64,000 nt of DNA, taken from positions 2,108,001 to 2,172,000 of the forward strand of contig NZ_FNSZ01000001.1 in NCBI RefSeq assembly GCF_900105245.1, given 5' to 3'. The notes below the pieces were generated by a model. It saw only the letters and a list, made by a program, of their open reading frames with translations. It was not told the DNA's origin and searched no databases. Origin of the DNA: Streptomyces sp. 1222.5 (GTDB taxonomy: Bacteria; Actinomycetota; Actinomycetes; Streptomycetales; Streptomycetaceae). Both the position numbers and the translations under genes were made by a program. This document shows positions 61,815-64,000 of this stretch, piece by piece. How positions within the stretch are numbered: the first letter of the stretch is position 1; each line of letters begins with the position of its first letter.

Positions 61815-62157
61815 GACCGGCTCTCTTCTTCGTCTCGTGGGTCGTTCAGATTGAGCCAATCCGTGTGCGGCGGGCCCGGCTCGTTCATGTCCTGTTAACG
61901 CGGAGTGGACTCAGTACACCGCTCCGTACTCCGGCGGGGTCAGTCACCGAAACCATGAAGGAGTTCGCTGGCCAGGGCGAGCATCTTGTAGATTCGTATG
62001 AACGGAGGTCATCGGTAGCCTCTCGGTTTTCCCTGGGCAACGCGGGAAACGGCACCCGGACCCCGGGATACGCCCCCGAGCGTCCGGTTCCGGGTGACCC
62101 TCCCGTCACCCTCAAAGATCCATCGTAGGTTTCGAGACAGAGAACGGCGGCGACGAG
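61815..62157. promoter_or_regulatory. Divergent control region of the xdh operon and PucR-type gene
   Basis: These 343 bases carry the promoters of the xanthine dehydrogenase operon (left) and the PucR-type regulator (right). A fairly A/T-rich stretch around 61960-62040 stands out. I find neither the TTCC-N7-GGAA boxes nor the TCAACA-N3-TGTTGA palindrome of the uricase/glyoxylate genes here, so this operon seems to have separate control, presumably by PucR. Confidence 0.45.
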
Positions 62158-63831
62158 ATGCGGCTGCGCGCACTGCTGGACACCGACGCGCTGGGCCTGC
62201 GGCTGCTCGGCGGCGAGGACGAGCTGGACCGGTCGGTCCGCGGGGTCATGACGACCGACCTGCGCGACCCGTCCCGCTACCTCTCCGGCGGTGAGCTGGT
62301 CCTCACGGGCCTGGCCTGGCGCCGGGACGCCGACGACTCCGAGCCGTTCGTCCGCATCCTGGTGCAGGCCGGGGTGGCGGCCCTCGCCGCCGGCGAGGCC
62401 GAGCTGGGCGATGTGCCGGAGGACCTGGTGCTGGCCTGCGCCCGGCACCGGCTGCCGCTGTTCGCGGTGCACGAGTCGGTGGCGTTCGCGTCGATCACCG
62501 AGCACGTCGTACGGCAGGTCTCCGGAGAGCGTGCCGGGGACCTGGCGGCGGTCGTGGACCGGCACCGGCGGATGATGACCTCGGGCCCGGCGGGCGGCGG
62601 CCCGGACGTCGTCCTGGACCTGCTCGGCACCGACCTGGACCTGCGCGCCTGGGTGCTCTCCCCCACCGGCCGCCTGATCGCCGGCTCCAAGGAGACGGGC
62701 CCGGCGCTGCCCGTCGAGACCTGCGCGCGGCTCGCCGCCGAGCACCTGGCCGCCACCCGCACCGGACGGCGCGGACCGCACCGCTTCCTGCTGGACGGGG
62801 TGACGTACTCGCTCTTCCCGGTCCGTTCCTCCGGCCGCTCCCCGCAGGCCGCCCGGGACGTCCGCGAGACGGTCCTGTCGGACTGGCTGCTGGCCGTCGA
62901 GGCCGACGCCGGCGACTGGCCCGAGGAGCGCCTGGACCTGCTCCAGGGCGTCACGCAGCTGATCGCCGTGGAGCGGGACCGCCGGGACGCGGCCCGCACG
63001 GTCCGGCGCCGGTTGGCCCAGGAGGTGCTGGAACTGGTCCAGACGGGCGCCGCTCCCGCCGAGATCGCGGCCCGGCTGCGGGTGGCCGCGCCGGTGCTGC
63101 TGCCCGGGCTCGGCACGGCCCCTCACTGGCAGGTCGTCGTGGCCCGCGTCGAGTGGGAGGGCCAGGAGGCCGAGGGCGGTCCGGTCGCCCAGTCGCTCCT
63201 GGAGGAAGTGCTGGTCGACCCGCTGGCGACCGGCCCGGAGCCCTCGGACCGCATCGCCGTGGCCCACACCGGCGACGAGGCCATCGCCCTGGTCCCGCTG
63301 CCCGCGGTCTCCGCCGAGCACGACGGCTCCGAGACGGGGCTGCTGGCCGACTCCCTGCTGCAGTCGGTGCGGGAACCGCTGACGGCGGGTCTGAACGACG
63401 ACGGACGGCTCACCCTCGGCGTGAGCGCGGCCGTGCACTCCGCGGAGGGGCTGCGCGGCGCCCTGGAGGAGGCCCGGCACGCCCGCCGGGTCGCCGCGGC
63501 CCGTCCCGGCCGGGTCTGCGCGGCCGGCCACCAGGAACTGGCCTCGCACGTCCTGCTGCTGCCGTTCGTCCCCGACGACGTCCGCCGCGCCTTCACGGCA
63601 CGCCTCCTGGACCCCCTGAAGGACTACGACCGCCGCCACCGGGCGGAGCTGATCCCGACCCTCGAGGCGTTCCTCGACTGCGACGGCTCCTGGACCCGCT
63701 GCGCCACCCGTCTGCACCTGCACGTCAACACGCTGCGCTACCGGGTGGGCCGTATCGAGCAGTTGACGGGACGGGACCTCTCGCGCCTGGAGGACAAGCT
63801 GGACTTCTTCCTGGCCCTGCGCATGAGCTGA
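62158..63831 (+). CDS. PucR-family transcriptional regulator of purine catabolism (557 aa)
   Basis: This multi-domain regulator has an N-terminal PucR sensor (LRALLDTDALGLRLLGGEDEL, RDPSRYLSGGELVLTGLAWR), a long middle with GGDEF-like features (ARVEWEGQEAEG, GVSAAVHSAEGLRGALEEARHA), and a C-terminal HTH_30 helix-turn-helix, TRLHLHVNTLRYRVGRIEQLTG, the hallmark of PucR/CdaR proteins. The ATG lies after GGCGGCGACGAG. It is transcribed away from the xanthine dehydrogenase operon, and PucR proteins in other bacteria activate purine catabolism, so this pair is likely regulator and target. Confidence 0.93.
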   Translation: MRLRALLDTDALGLRLLGGEDELDRSVRGVMTTDLRDPSRYLSGGELVLTGLAWRRDADDSEPFVRILVQAGVAALAAGEAELGDVPEDLVLACARHRLPLFAVHESVAFASITEHVVRQVSGERAGDLAAVVDRHRRMMTSGPAGGGPDVVLDLLGTDLDLRAWVLSPTGRLIAGSKETGPALPVETCARLAAEHLAATRTGRRGPHRFLLDGVTYSLFPVRSSGRSPQAARDVRETVLSDWLLAVEADAGDWPEERLDLLQGVTQLIAVERDRRDAARTVRRRLAQEVLELVQTGAAPAEIAARLRVAAPVLLPGLGTAPHWQVVVARVEWEGQEAEGGPVAQSLLEEVLVDPLATGPEPSDRIAVAHTGDEAIALVPLPAVSAEHDGSETGLLADSLLQSVREPLTAGLNDDGRLTLGVSAAVHSAEGLRGALEEARHARRVAAARPGRVCAAGHQELASHVLLLPFVPDDVRRAFTARLLDPLKDYDRRHRAELIPTLEAFLDCDGSWTRCATRLHLHVNTLRYRVGRIEQLTGRDLSRLEDKLDFFLALRMS

Positions 63832-63982
63832 GGTCAGCGGGGGCGCGAGGGGCCGGATCCGGTCACGCTCGCGCCCCACGACTTTGTGAAATCTTTCACC
63901 CGACGTCTTGGCCCCGCCCCGCGACAGATGCTGGAATGCCGCCACCACTCAACAGCTCGATGGCGTGCTCGGGGAGGGCAAC

Positions 63983-64000
63983 GTGGCGCATACCGCCATG
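63983..64000 (+). CDS. Start of an unidentified gene (cut by window edge)
   Basis: GTG 63983 opens the frame MAHTAM and is preceded by GGGGAGGG with suitable spacing. Only six codons are visible, so the product cannot be named. Confidence 0.45.

Overview
The window is a GC-rich actinobacterial chromosome segment, almost certainly Streptomyces. The signs are near-uniform G/C at third codon positions, GTG/TTG starts, GGAGG ribosome sites, a LAL-type LuxR regulator, a secreted trypsin next to it, and the clustered Streptomyces purine/glyoxylate genes. I see no tRNA, rRNA, insertion sequence or CRISPR array.

Region 1 (1-10.2 kb) is the accessory-looking and most interesting part. A leftward set encodes a class I SAM-dependent enzyme (328 aa), a cystathionine beta-synthase-like PLP enzyme, an EamA/DMT exporter, a small methyltransferase and a SAM synthetase (metK, cut by the window edge). 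A rightward pair resembles the methionine-salvage enzymes MtnB and MtnD, but both have lost key metal ligands. An XRE/NB-ARC regulator, a TetR regulator and a haloacid-dehalogenase-like protein follow. A near-identical 16-bp inverted repeat lies at the promoter of the MtnB/MtnD-like pair and just in front of the TetR gene, tying the regulator to the cluster. The gene set suggests a dedicated pathway that makes, spends and recycles SAM and exports the product. The product is unknown.

Region 2 (10.2-23.2 kb) holds two divergent IucA/IucC-type siderophore synthetases, a VWA-domain membrane protein with a translationally coupled partner, an HxlR regulator facing an alanine-type aminotransferase across a perfect operator-like palindrome, a secreted serine protease with five C-terminal repeats, a histidine phosphatase, a thioesterase, and an SDR/AraC pair.

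Region 3 (23.3-37.6 kb) is purine catabolism and glyoxylate use: two NCS2 permeases flanking an 8-oxoguanine deaminase-type amidohydrolase; uricase, 5-hydroxyisourate hydrolase and OHCU decarboxylase; then hydroxypyruvate isomerase, tartronate semialdehyde reductase, catalase and glyoxylate carboligase. Two operator families connect these genes. Tandem TTCC-N7-GGAA boxes set 21 bp apart lie at the hyi, gcl and catalase promoters. A TCAACA-N3-TGTTGA palindrome overlaps the -35 of both the uricase operon and catalase, so the H2O2-producing step and the H2O2-removing enzyme look co-regulated.

Region 4 (37.8-54.6 kb) contains a zinc-ribbon protein, two coupled acyl-CoA synthetases with a divergent GAF/LuxR regulator, a large LAL regulator followed by a secreted trypsin, an AlkZ-like glycosylase, CorA, a lipid kinase, a patatin-like protein, a phosphoribosyltransferase, a CE4-type lipoprotein downstream of a perfect 19-bp palindrome, and a membrane-protein gene broken by two frame changes.

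Region 5 (54.6-64 kb) is the xanthine dehydrogenase locus: XdhC, an AzgA-type purine permease, the three xanthine dehydrogenase subunits (FAD, 2Fe-2S, molybdopterin) as a tightly coupled leftward operon, and a divergent PucR-type regulator. Together regions 3 and 5 take imported purines through xanthine and urate to allantoin, and glyoxylate onward to glycerate.
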